IMG/VR virus record: IMGVR_UViG_3300037193_003384
Location: 1 to 64,000 of that record
Length of the DNA stretch: 64,000 nt
Origin: a virus
Direction: 5' to 3' (one strand)
The position numbers and the translations under genes are program-made. A model generated the notes under the pieces. That model was not told the origin of the DNA. It searched no databases and saw nothing but the letters and a program-made list of their open reading frames with translations. Positions 47,902 through 55,933 of the stretch are shown here, in pieces. The first letter of the stretch is position 1. Every line of letters begins with the position of its first letter.

Positions 47902-48110
47902 AGCGCGTTCGCATCAGCCTCAAAGGGCTGACCTGCGTGGACTGCCCGAGCTGCGGCGCGCCCTGCTGGCTGCACGCTGAGCTCGGCTGGGTGCACCGGC
48001 TGCCGCTCTGCCGGTGGTTCTCCTCACGCGAGCACCGGACTCCAAAAAGCAACGGGCCCGAGGGGGACGCCCCGGGCCCGTCGAACCGACGATACCAATC
48101 AGCGGGGTGA
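47898..48110 (+). CDS. Cys-rich small protein, 70 aa
   Basis: GTG start in a GTGA overlap. VKRVRISLKGLTCVDCPSCG and CWLHAELGW, then CRWFSSREH: a plausible zinc ribbon in the first 45 residues. The last 20 codons run through the hairpin at 48052, which serves as terminator for the opposite strand. Confidence 0.48.
   Translation: MKRVRISLKGLTCVDCPSCGAPCWLHAELGWVHRLPLCRWFSSREHRTPKSNGPEGDAPGPSNRRYQSAG
48052..48081 (-). terminator. Rho-independent terminator of the fibre operon
   Basis: On the minus strand ACGGGCCCG and CGGGCCCGT (9-bp arms, 12-base loop) are followed by TTGCTTTTTGG. It lies 31 bases after the stop of the gene at 48113. The plus strand side lacks a T tract. Confidence 0.75.
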
Positions 48111-48112
48111 GC

Positions 48113-48685
48113 TTAGCGCTCCCAGCCTTCCGGTTCAACGATCAACACGCCGACGCCGCTGGCGCCCATCAGGATCTCGTTGCGCACGAGCAGCCCCTCG
48201 TTCGCTTCGAGGATGATGGGATGATCGTCACGCGGCTCGTAGACTGCATCCATCACGGGCAGCGTCGCGTGCGACGATCCGCAGCGGAAGATGGGCGTCG
48301 CGACCAGCGTGTGCGTGCCGGCGGTCAGCGCACCCGTGTCGCCGATGCGCGCCGTGGCCACCGTGGCCTTGCTCGAGCTCGTGAGGCGCTTCTGCGGCGT
48401 GACCGCGTTGCCGCCCGTGTGCGCCGCGCTGTAGCCGGTGAGCTTGAACAGGGCGAAGGACAGAGCCTGCGCCGCGCCGAACGCAGTCGTCGGAATGAAC
48501 GCCAGACGCACGCGCGAGATGTAGAGCTTCTTCGCGCTGCTCGGGTTGCGCAGCGCATAGACGTGGCCGGCGCTGGCGGTGCCTGCGGCGACGCCCGTGA
48601 GCAATCCCGTGGGCGATCCGTAGTGGAAATGGGCGGCGCCGATGAGGCGCTTCTTGTCGATGAATGGACTGGGTGTAGCTGGCAT
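48113..48685 (-). CDS. Virion/fibre-region hypothetical protein, 190 aa
   Basis: Beta-rich: SPTGLLTGVAAGTASAGHVY, KKLYISRVRLAFIPTTAFGA and HTLVATPIFRCGSSHATLPV, ending in GLLVRNEILMGASGVGVLIV. This looks like a jelly-roll capsid-appendage or fibre-tip protein. Last gene of the minus fibre operon, before the terminator. Ribosome-binding site AAGGGGGG. Confidence 0.6.
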   Translation of the reverse strand: MPATPSPFIDKKRLIGAAHFHYGSPTGLLTGVAAGTASAGHVYALRNPSSAKKLYISRVRLAFIPTTAFGAAQALSFALFKLTGYSAAHTGGNAVTPQKRLTSSSKATVATARIGDTGALTAGTHTLVATPIFRCGSSHATLPVMDAVYEPRDDHPIILEANEGLLVRNEILMGASGVGVLIVEPEGWER

Positions 48686-48752
48686 GACCTCGACCCCCCT
48701 TGCTGGTGTTTAGAGGTACCGCTCATCTGAGCGGGCGCGCGGCTCTCGAGCT

Positions 48753-49076
48753 TTAGTCGAGCGGGCAGAACAGGTCCGGCAGCTCGGCGTCGAACGGGAT
48801 CTCGGGCAGCGCCGGCAGCGGCAGCGCGAAGCCCGGCGCCGTCAGCGCCGGCAGCCCCGGCAGGTCGATCCCAATGTCTACGGTCGGCACCACCACGCTG
48901 AGCGGCAGCGCCGGCAGCGCCGGCAGCGGCAGGCCGAAGCCGGGCGCCGTCAGCGCCGGCAGCCCCGGCAGCGCGACGGCGTAGCTGGGCAGCACCACGC
49001 TGAGCGGCAGCGCCGGCACCGCGAGCCCGGGCAGCGTGAAGCCCAGCACGGGCGGCTCGGGCAGCGAGCAGCTCAT
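48753..49076 (-). CDS. Pro/Leu-rich tandem-repeat protein, 107 aa
   Basis: About 35 percent of residues are Pro or Leu. Two copies of a unit of about 36 residues carry ALPLSVVxP and, 7-9 residues later, LPGLPALTAPGF-LPLPALP; a partial third unit ends the protein (PEIPFDAELPDLFCPLD). It begins MSCSLPEPPV and has a second Cys at the far end. Such PxxP/LP periodicity suggests an extended fibrous or polyproline structure. Located among fibre genes. Confidence 0.55.
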   Translation of the reverse strand: MSCSLPEPPVLGFTLPGLAVPALPLSVVLPSYAVALPGLPALTAPGFGLPLPALPALPLSVVVPTVDIGIDLPGLPALTAPGFALPLPALPEIPFDAELPDLFCPLD

Positions 49077-49729
49077 TGCCCCGGGCGCGCGATCTGGTCG
49101 ATGGTGACGCGCGCCATCCCCATCGCCGCGGTGGCTGCCGCGACGCCCAGCTTCAGCACCTGCAGCTGCACGCGGATGCGATCACCCGCGTTGCATTGGA
49201 AGGTGATCCCGCTGCCGAAGAGCTGGGGCTCCTGCTGGTTCCAGCCGTGCGACCACGTTCGCGCCACGCTCGAGGCGCCGCGGATGCGGGTCAGCGTGAT
49301 GATGCCCTTCACGCCCGTGTTCGCCACCGTGGCCACCATGCCCACGAGCGCATCCCACATCACCTGATAGGTGCCCGCGTCCAGCGGCTGCGTGGTGAAG
49401 TCGATCTTGTCGACGGGCGTCACCGTGTCCGTGGTGGTGGTGGTGCCCAGGCTCTCGAGCTCGATCGGCGCGCTGGTAGTGGTCACGCCAACGATCGTCG
49501 GGACCAATGCCGTGACGGCGGCCACGTCCGCTGAGCTCGGCAGGCCTGCCCAGTCCACGATCAACGCCGCGCCACCGAGCGCGAGCCGTGTCTCGTTCAC
49601 TGGCAGGCTGAGCGGTGGAACTATCGCTGCCAGTGCGGCATCGATGATGGGCTTGTTCTCCGCCAGGCTGCCGCCGCCGAGCGCCACGAACTCGTGCGCG
49701 TAGTAGGTCTTCGTGTGGTTCTCTGACAT
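49073..49729 (-). CDS. Fibre-region hypothetical protein, 218 aa
   Basis: An Ala/Val/Thr-rich beta protein: EFVALGGGSLAENKPIIDAA, AVTALVPTIVGVTTTSAPIE, TTTTTDTVTPVDKIDFTTQP and GITFQCNAGDRIRVQLQVLK. The C-terminal part resembles a virion beta-sandwich that binds a receptor or attaches to a fibre. RBS AAGGG. Confidence 0.58.
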   Translation of the reverse strand: MSENHTKTYYAHEFVALGGGSLAENKPIIDAALAAIVPPLSLPVNETRLALGGAALIVDWAGLPSSADVAAVTALVPTIVGVTTTSAPIELESLGTTTTTDTVTPVDKIDFTTQPLDAGTYQVMWDALVGMVATVANTGVKGIITLTRIRGASSVARTWSHGWNQQEPQLFGSGITFQCNAGDRIRVQLQVLKLGVAAATAAMGMARVTIDQIARPGQ

Positions 49730-49754
49730 TGCTTTTACCCTTCAGATTCCGGCG

Positions 49755-52700
49755 CTAAGCCGCAGCGCGGTTGAGTTCGAACGTGTCGAGGATGATCTCG
49801 TCGACCAGCAGGTTGCGTCCCGCCGCACCCGCACCGCGGATCATGCCGATGGCGAGGTAGGCGATGCCGCTCGTGTTCGCCAGCGTCGCGGTCGTAAACA
49901 GAGTGCCGTTGATGTAGCAGCGCCAGCTGCCGCTGCCGGGCGTTGTCTGCTCAGCTCGAAAGGTCGCCCAGGTGCCCGCGACCACCGTAACGCCCGAGCT
50001 CACCGCCGCTCCGCTGCCGGCGTTCTCACGGCGCACGAGCCAGTTGCCCGCGCTCGCTCCACCCGAGCGATGAAGGAAGACCAGATTGTTGTCCGTCCAC
50101 ACCCCGCCGCTGGTGCTCACATCCATGTCGGTCGGGTCGGACACGATCCCAAAGCCCATCGCGCAGTTCAGAAGCTCATTGCCGCCGTCGGCTGGGATCA
50201 TGATCGTCGCCCCGAAGGTTGCGATGTTCGCGAAGTCGTACGGGCCTCGGTAGATGGCGCACTCGTCGGCGAGCGCTGCATCGTCCTGCATGTGCAAAAT
50301 GCCGGGATGGTTGCTCGAGTGATACCCCGACGTCGCGGTGTCGGCTTGCGCGATGGTGGGCGAATCCCAAGCGATCCACGGCGAGCGCGCGAGCACGCCT
50401 GCAGCATCACACTGCCCGTCGAAGTCCTCGCGAACGACCGACGTGATCTGCGGGTCGGCTCGTTTGCTAACGCTGACGAATCGATGGCGGTTGAAGAAGT
50501 GGCAGGTGGTGACGCTCTCACCTGCGCGGATCGTGACCTGCCGCTGCGTGTGCGTGCGGAAGCGCTCCTGCGTGATGGTCGGCGCGCCATCGTTCATGAA
50601 GGTCACGACGACCGTCGCATTGACGTCGACCGTCCAGGTGATCTCTTTGCCGGCGATGATGGTGGCGCCCTCGAGCTGGATCGTCCCCGAGCCGGTGAAG
50701 ATCACCTGCGTGAGGTCCTCCGTCAGCGTGTATGTGGCAACGACTCCCGTCGTCAGCGCATCGGTGATGCTGGTTGCGCGGCGCAGGTTCTGGCCTTGCT
50801 GCAGCCCCGTCAGCGCACCGGGCACGCCAGTCCCCGTGAGCACGGCGCGGCCGACCGCCGTGCCTTGCGCCATCGTCGCCATGTCAGCGAGCGGCACCGG
50901 CGCGCGCACCAGCTTGTGATCGACGTTGGTGTCGTCGCGAAACATGGGCGTGTTGGGCGTGTCATTGCGCGCGAAGAACTGCGCCTGCCCAGCCGCCAGA
51001 GTGTCGCCAGCCGCGCGCTCGACGAGCTTGAGATAGTCGAACTGATCGCGTCCGATCGCCACGACATTCACGCGCGCTTCGGAATTGTAAAGGATCGCGC
51101 CTTCGCCTGCGCGGAGCGTGAGCGGCACGTTACCCGGCGTGTTGAACTGCTCACCTGCCGTCGCGAGCGCGTCTTCGTGATTGAAGGTGAAAGTGTTGGC
51201 AGCCGCTGCAGAGCGGCCAATGCGGAAGACCAGCATCGCGTTCGCTGGCAACGCCATGCCGCGCACGATGACGGGGCCCGCGGGCGTGCAACGGATGTAG
51301 TTGACGAGCCCGCTGACGTATCCCGTCGGCGCATAGCTCACGATCGTCCCGGTGCTCGTCGTATCGAGCAGCAGATTCCATCGGAGATTCTGGACCTGCT
51401 GAAAGCCGCTCAGATCGGTGAGCGTGCCCGCGACGCCGTTGAGCGGGACGCCCTTTGTCGTGCCGAGCCCGCCGCCCGCGATGTCAGCATTCGGGGCGGG
51501 CGCGGTGAGGATCTTCCGATCGACGTTGGTGTCGTCGCGAAAGTAGGGGTTATTGGGAGCGTCGTTCTTCGCGAAGAACTTTGCCTGCCCAGGCGCCAGC
51601 GTCTGCGGTGTCGCCTCTTCGACCAGCACGGGGCCGCTCGCCGGCACACCGATGAAGCGATGGCGGTTGGCCCAATAAGTCGTCTGGCAGCAATCACCCG
51701 CTTTCAGGCGGTAGGGCACACCGCCCGGCGTGCGGAACCGTTCGCCGCTGGCTCCCGCGCTGCCGCTCTCGTTCACGAAGTCGACGATGACGGCGGCACC
51801 TGCATCGACGGCCCACTCGACTGTCTTGCCGAACGTGGCTGCCGTAGCTGTTGCACCGTGCAGCGTGAGCGATCCCGAGCCGCTAAAGAGCACCTGGCAG
51901 AGGTCTGCGGTGAGCGTGTATGTCGCGACGACGCCAGTCGATGCAGCATCAGTGGCGAACGTACCGCGCCGCAGGTTCTCACCCTGCTGCAGACCGCTGA
52001 GCGCGATGGGCACGCCCGTGCCGCCGAGCGCGGTCCGCCCGAGCGCGGTGCCTTGCGCCATCGTCGCCATGTCAGCGAGCGGCACCGGCGCGGTGACGAT
52101 CTTCCGATCGACGTTGGTGTCGTCGCGAAAGTAGGGGTTGTTCGGCGTGTCGTTCTTCGCGAAGAAGACCGCCTGCCCAGCGGCAACCGTGAGGCCCGCG
52201 GCGCGTTCGGTTAGGACGGCATGCTCACGGGTGTCGAGGAACCAGCGCGTTCCGCTGTGTGTTATCAGGACGCTGTCGTTGTAGGCCGTCAGCGCGAAAT
52301 CGACTGAGCCAGGCGTCCAGAGGCTGTTGGCGCTCGCATTGCCGTCACGGAGCAGTACGCGACCCGTTGTCTGCTGTTTGACGATGAGCACCCGCGCACC
52401 CGTGTTGCTCGATCCATGAACGATCTGGTCAATGATCACGTCGCCCGGTGCACTCGGCGAGATGAACGCGATGCACGTGCGGGCGTCGAGCGTGAGAGTC
52501 TGGACTCCTGGCGCGAGCGAGAAGTTCTGAAAGAAGTCGAAGCGTGCTAGCTGTCCAACCTGGCTGCCCGATCCTGCGCTGGGCACGCCGGCACCCGCGC
52601 CCAGCGCACGCAGGAGCACCGTGCCTTCTGCCTGCGTGGCGAAGTCGGTGAGCGCCGCTGGCGCCGTGAGCAGCTTCCGATCGACGTTGGTGTCGTCGCG

Positions 52701-53402
52701 AAAGTAGGGGTTGTTCGGCGCGTCGTTTTTGGCGAAGAACAGCGCCTGCCCAGCCGCGAGCGCCACGCCTGCAGCGCGCTCGATCAGGCGGATGAGACCG
52801 CTATCGATGCGCACGGGCTGGTTGGCGCCGGGGCTCAAGTCGATGCCGGCAGAGGCCGCGATCTCGGCAGCGCCCGCGGTGGCCTCGAGATCGAGCGACG
52901 TGCCGTGCAGGGATCCCGGGCCCGCGACGGCGGTGATGGCAACGCCACCAGCGCCGAGCGACCCGAGCTCCACGGTACCGTTGCCGACGATCGCGAAGGG
53001 GCCGTCGCCGCGGATGTCACCGACGGGCACGCCTGCAGGGTTGGAACCGAAGCCGAGGTACTGCGTGAGGTGCAGCGCGATCGAGCCCACGATGGCGTTG
53101 AGCTCCGCCGGCGTGAGCGGGTGCGCTACGTTCGGAGTGCCCGCGTCGAGCTCATTGCCGAGCACCTGCCCGGGGTTGGCGGTCACCTCGACCCCTTCGT
53201 TCACCGCGATGGCGATGGGGGCGGCGATGGCGCGCGCCAGCTTCGCCAGGCTCTCCTGCGCGCCCGGCGTGTTCGGAGCCGGCAGCTGGTTGGGGAACGC
53301 GTCATGCTCATCGGCGAGCGCATCGTAGAGCAGCTTCGCCAGGCCAGTGCCTGTCGCCACACCATCGAGCCCGATGGTGACGTCCCCTGTATCCAATGGC
53401 AT
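49755..53402 (-). CDS. Large repetitive tail fibre, 1215 aa
   Basis: Residues 1-200 form an attachment domain. Four repeats of about 190-200 residues follow, each with GQAxFFAKNDAPNNPYFRDD then TNVDRK at the joint and an internal LADMATMAQGT and QGxNLRR block. The last 220 residues form a lectin-like domain (FDGQCDAAGVLARSPWIAWD, TIMIPADGGNELLNCAMGFG, WRCYINGTLFTTATL). Built for receptor binding and adjustable by repeat number. Confidence 0.82.
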   Translation of the reverse strand: MPLDTGDVTIGLDGVATGTGLAKLLYDALADEHDAFPNQLPAPNTPGAQESLAKLARAIAAPIAIAVNEGVEVTANPGQVLGNELDAGTPNVAHPLTPAELNAIVGSIALHLTQYLGFGSNPAGVPVGDIRGDGPFAIVGNGTVELGSLGAGGVAITAVAGPGSLHGTSLDLEATAGAAEIAASAGIDLSPGANQPVRIDSGLIRLIERAAGVALAAGQALFFAKNDAPNNPYFRDDTNVDRKLLTAPAALTDFATQAEGTVLLRALGAGAGVPSAGSGSQVGQLARFDFFQNFSLAPGVQTLTLDARTCIAFISPSAPGDVIIDQIVHGSSNTGARVLIVKQQTTGRVLLRDGNASANSLWTPGSVDFALTAYNDSVLITHSGTRWFLDTREHAVLTERAAGLTVAAGQAVFFAKNDTPNNPYFRDDTNVDRKIVTAPVPLADMATMAQGTALGRTALGGTGVPIALSGLQQGENLRRGTFATDAASTGVVATYTLTADLCQVLFSGSGSLTLHGATATAATFGKTVEWAVDAGAAVIVDFVNESGSAGASGERFRTPGGVPYRLKAGDCCQTTYWANRHRFIGVPASGPVLVEEATPQTLAPGQAKFFAKNDAPNNPYFRDDTNVDRKILTAPAPNADIAGGGLGTTKGVPLNGVAGTLTDLSGFQQVQNLRWNLLLDTTSTGTIVSYAPTGYVSGLVNYIRCTPAGPVIVRGMALPANAMLVFRIGRSAAAANTFTFNHEDALATAGEQFNTPGNVPLTLRAGEGAILYNSEARVNVVAIGRDQFDYLKLVERAAGDTLAAGQAQFFARNDTPNTPMFRDDTNVDHKLVRAPVPLADMATMAQGTAVGRAVLTGTGVPGALTGLQQGQNLRRATSITDALTTGVVATYTLTEDLTQVIFTGSGTIQLEGATIIAGKEITWTVDVNATVVVTFMNDGAPTITQERFRTHTQRQVTIRAGESVTTCHFFNRHRFVSVSKRADPQITSVVREDFDGQCDAAGVLARSPWIAWDSPTIAQADTATSGYHSSNHPGILHMQDDAALADECAIYRGPYDFANIATFGATIMIPADGGNELLNCAMGFGIVSDPTDMDVSTSGGVWTDNNLVFLHRSGGASAGNWLVRRENAGSGAAVSSGVTVVAGTWATFRAEQTTPGSGSWRCYINGTLFTTATLANTSGIAYLAIGMIRGAGAAGRNLLVDEIILDTFELNRAAA

Positions 53403-53452
53403 GCGATCCCGCCCTCACTCGAGTGCGGCCGCGCCTGGTGCGGGTCAGCGTA

Positions 53453-54199
53453 TCACACGGGGGAGACGAAGACGCTGGCGCTGGGCGGCGACAACGGGCC
53501 ACCCAGCAGCTGCACGCCGGCCTCTGCAGCGCGCCCGAGGAACACGTTGCCCTTCAGCAACACGCGCTCCGCCTGCAGCGTGAGCTCGCCCTCCGTCATC
53601 CGCAGGAACGTGGAGCTGCCGACGGAGGCCACGAGCCCGGGCCCGGTGCCGGTCTCCTCGCTCAGCGTGAGAAAGACGCCATCGGCGTGCACCAGGGTGA
53701 TCGAGCTGTTGCCGTCGCTCGGATCGATGATGATCGCGTGCGCCTTCTGCGGCACGCCGGCGCCATCGAAGGAGTGCGGCACATAGAGCGTGGTCACGTT
53801 CGCGCGCTTCGAGCCCGAGGGATCGGCCGTCATCGAGTGCCCGACGAACGCCCCGCCGTAGCCGGCGAAGACGAACTGGCCCTCGCGCGGCGTGGTGCCG
53901 TTGCCGCTGGGGTTGAGCGCTCGGTGCAGCCGCAGGTCGCGGAAGGCGAAAGGCACCAGCCCGTCCTCGGTGCGCACCGTCAGCGCCTCGGCAAACAGAT
54001 CGCCCTCCGGAGGCAGCGGGCGCCCGATGATCCCCAGCGATTGGAAGACCTCCTGCTCGTGCGCCTGCTCGCCCTCGTCCTCATCGGCGCCGTCGAAGCC
54101 GCTGATGCCCGCCACGTTGAACAACGTCGCGCCACTGCGCCCGGCCACGCTCGAGGCGATGACCTTACAGAACTCGACGACGTGGTTCGCGAAGCTCAC
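53453..54199 (-). CDS. Baseplate assembly/spike protein, Mu gp45/gpV-like
   Basis: A 248-residue protein with GTG start (VSFANHVVEFCKVIASSVAG). Residues 95-180 hold an OB-like region (EGQFVFAGYGGAFVGHSMTA) and the C-terminal half has a spike-like beta pattern (AIIIDPSDGNSSITLVHADG, GELTLQAERVLLKGNVFLGR). Matches the membrane-piercing spike class of contractile phages. It is coupled (GTGA) to the replication initiator gene upstream. Confidence 0.68.
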   Translation of the reverse strand: MSFANHVVEFCKVIASSVAGRSGATLFNVAGISGFDGADEDEGEQAHEQEVFQSLGIIGRPLPPEGDLFAEALTVRTEDGLVPFAFRDLRLHRALNPSGNGTTPREGQFVFAGYGGAFVGHSMTADPSGSKRANVTTLYVPHSFDGAGVPQKAHAIIIDPSDGNSSITLVHADGVFLTLSEETGTGPGLVASVGSSTFLRMTEGELTLQAERVLLKGNVFLGRAAEAGVQLLGGPLSPPSASVFVSPV

Positions 54200-54993
54200 G
54201 CGCCGGGGAGTGTATCACTGCCGCGGGCTTCGATCCGGACGACATCGTTCTCCAGCTGCCATCCGCTGAGCACGCGGGTGCGAGTGAGCTCGAGTAGGGC
54301 TCCTTTCACCGCCTGGCGGAAGCGCCGCAAGCTGCGCGTTTGCGTATCCGACAGGCGGCGGATCTCAGCGAGAGAGACTGGCGCGGTCGTGGCGCAGAAA
54401 TAGTGCTGCAGCCAGCGCGCCAGGTTGCCGCGGATCTTCGCGCGCTGGTCCCAATCGAACGTGACATGGCGCTCGTGGAATAGGTGGACGATGTCCTCGG
54501 GCACGGTCACCTCGTAGGTTTCGTCCGCCCTCCACCGCAGCGTCATCAGCCCGCCGATGAACAGCTCGCCCGTCCCCATGTGCTGCACGGTGACGTGCGC
54601 CTTCGCCAGGTCCTCGAGCAGATGGAAGAGCTGATCGTACTGCGCGCCGCCGATCGACTTTCGAGCGCCGCCCGCCAGCTCGATCAGCATGGAGCGCGCG
54701 CGGAAGCTCACGCGGTTGGTCTCAGCGATGCGGCAGCGATACATCAGCCGCTCCCACACGTCCGCGTGCTCCTGCGTGAGCAGGCGCCCCTCGTATTCGA
54801 TGACCACCCCCTTCACGCTGGCGATGATCTGCCGCCGCACGTCGGGCGCGTCACGGCCGTGGCGCGCCGTGAACAGGGCGGACATGACGAAGTCGGTCGG
54901 TATCGCGTGCTTGAGCTCGGGCCAGAGCGGCAGCTGCGGCGGGCGCTGAGCGCGCTTCGCCTCGATGGCGAGCTGATTGATTGTTTTTGCCAT
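54196..54993 (-). CDS. trfA: TrfA-family plasmid replication initiator
   Basis: A 265-residue protein from MAKTINQLAIEAKRAQRPPQ. It follows the TrfA layout: LPLWPELKHAIPTDFVMSAL followed by FTARHG, GVVIEYEGRLLTQEHADVWE, VSFRARSMLIELAGG, GELFIGGLMTLRWRADETYE, RAKIRGNLARWLQHYF and a C-terminal FRQAVKGALLELTRTRVLSG. TrfA proteins bind iterons and load helicase for theta replication of IncP-type plasmids. Iterons begin 26 bases upstream of the ATG. No virion gene would need this protein. Confidence 0.88.
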   Translation of the reverse strand: MAKTINQLAIEAKRAQRPPQLPLWPELKHAIPTDFVMSALFTARHGRDAPDVRRQIIASVKGVVIEYEGRLLTQEHADVWERLMYRCRIAETNRVSFRARSMLIELAGGARKSIGGAQYDQLFHLLEDLAKAHVTVQHMGTGELFIGGLMTLRWRADETYEVTVPEDIVHLFHERHVTFDWDQRAKIRGNLARWLQHYFCATTAPVSLAEIRRLSDTQTRSLRRFRQAVKGALLELTRTRVLSGWQLENDVVRIEARGSDTLPGA

Positions 54994-55018
54994 TTGGCAC
55001 CGGGGGGGCACCGCCGAC

Positions 55019-55134
55019 GATACGGCATTGCTGGTACGTTTGGAGGGCCCGATGCGGCAGGGCTGGTACGCTTCGGGGGGTCGATGCGGCAGGGCTGGTA
55101 CGCTTGGAGGGCCCGATGCGGCAGGGCTGGTACG
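55019..55134 (+). repeat. Four 32-bp iterons, candidate plasmid origin
   Basis: Copies begin at 55019, 55051, 55083 and 55115, exactly 32 bases apart. The core is GATGCGGCAGGGCTGGTACG; copy 1 differs at three core positions, copies 2-4 share the full core. The spacer CTTGGAGGGCCC is shared by copy 3 and nearly by copies 1 and 2. The 32-base period is close to three helical turns. They lie directly upstream of the TrfA-like gene, where Rep binding and autoregulation are expected. Confidence 0.85.
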
Positions 55135-55207
55135 GCCCGCGAACCATGTTGCGTGCGGCCGGCGATCCGATCTAGAGCCTGCCGCGCGGCAGGCGCGCGC
55201 GCGATCG

Positions 55208-55265
55208 ATCTTTAGCACCAGCGCCTTCTGAGGTAGCGGCGAGCCGCTGCGGCTCCGCTAAAGAT
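55208..55265. promoter_or_regulatory. Inverted repeat in the replicon divergent region
   Basis: ATCTTTAGC (55208-55216) and GCTAAAGAT (55257-55265) are perfect 9-bp arms around 40 bases that contain a smaller AGCGG/CCGCT hairpin. It lies between the iterons and the small plus-strand genes. It might be an operator, part of the origin, or a terminator. Confidence 0.5.
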
Positions 55266-55327
55266 GAAAACCAAAGGCGTGGCGGCGAACTGCTTGGATC
55301 CCGCGCGCGATCCCCCCTGGCAACAGC

Positions 55328-55543
55328 ATGCAAACGAACGGCCCCGGCAAATACGATCGCGAATGCACCGAGCTGCGTGAGCGCCTGAAGGCGCGCGGCG
55401 TGGTGCTCATCGTGGATGGCGGCGAGAAGGGTGACGGCTTCGAGTGCCAGCTGGACGCGCACGCGCTGGTGGCGTTCCCCTCGGTGCTGCGGGACATGGC
55501 CGACCAGATCGAGGCGCAATTGCTCGCCAACCCGCCAGCCTAG
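55328..55543 (+). CDS. Small hypothetical protein, 71 aa
   Basis: RECTELRERLKARGVVLIVD and a following HALVAFPSVLRDMADQIEAQ region give a small alpha-beta protein. ATG start without clear ribosome-binding site. It is divergent from the replication initiator. Role unknown; a copy-number or regulatory function is possible. Confidence 0.5.
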   Translation: MQTNGPGKYDRECTELRERLKARGVVLIVDGGEKGDGFECQLDAHALVAFPSVLRDMADQIEAQLLANPPA

Positions 55544-55562
55544 CGCTGCGCCCGGCCGTGAT

Positions 55563-55574
55563 TACACTTCGGCA
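55563..55574 (+). promoter_or_regulatory. TACACT box 6 nt before an ATG (candidate leaderless promoter)
   Basis: TACACT (55563-55568), TCGGCA, then ATG at 55575. No ribosome-binding site. Confidence 0.42.
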
Positions 55575-55766
55575 ATGCAGCGGTACCGGTACCGCCCGTG
55601 CTGCGGCAGCTGCCGCGGGGAACGGCTCACGGAGGTGGATGACACCCGCCCGGCGGGGGAGCACCTGCTGCGGTGCCTGGACTGCGGCGCGCGCTGGGAT
55701 GGCGCCGAGCTCAGCCCCGCCGAGGCCGCGCAGCGCCCCACGCCCGTGCCGGCGGTAGCGCCGTGA
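55575..55766 (+). CDS. Zinc-ribbon-like protein, 63 aa
   Basis: MQRYRYRPCCGSCRGERLTE and LRCLDCGARWDGAELS give four Cys in two pairs. GTGA overlap into the next gene. Function unknown. Confidence 0.52.
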   Translation: MQRYRYRPCCGSCRGERLTEVDDTRPAGEHLLRCLDCGARWDGAELSPAEAAQRPTPVPAVAP

Positions 55767-55933
55767 GGTTCCCCTCCACGACCTGCCTCGTCTGCGGCCG
55801 TGCCCGGATCGCCGGCAGCGGGGTGTGCCCGGGCTGCGGACGGCCCCGCCCAGCTCGAGCCAGGCTGCGCGCGCCGGCTCGCGCCGCTACCCTGGGGCCA
55901 TGCCGGCGCCCGGCGCGTCTACGAGGCGATTAG
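55763..55933 (+). CDS. Small Cys-pair protein, 56 aa
   Basis: GTG start (VRFPSTTCLVCGRARIAGSG) overlapping the upstream stop, then CPGCGRPRPARARLRAPARA, a zinc ribbon followed by a basic tail. Second of a coupled pair of zinc-ribbon proteins beside the replicon. Confidence 0.48.
   Translation: MRFPSTTCLVCGRARIAGSGVCPGCGRPRPARARLRAPARAATLGPCRRPARLRGD

Noticed and set aside
49713-52214. An 833-codon plus-strand open frame over the large fibre
   Set aside because: The minus strand encodes the repetitive fibre with natural composition; the plus frame only mirrors the repeats.
55019-55134. The four repeats as a CRISPR array
   Set aside because: The repeat plus spacer is only 32 bases, spacers are nearly identical and no cas genes exist; iterons next to rep explain them.
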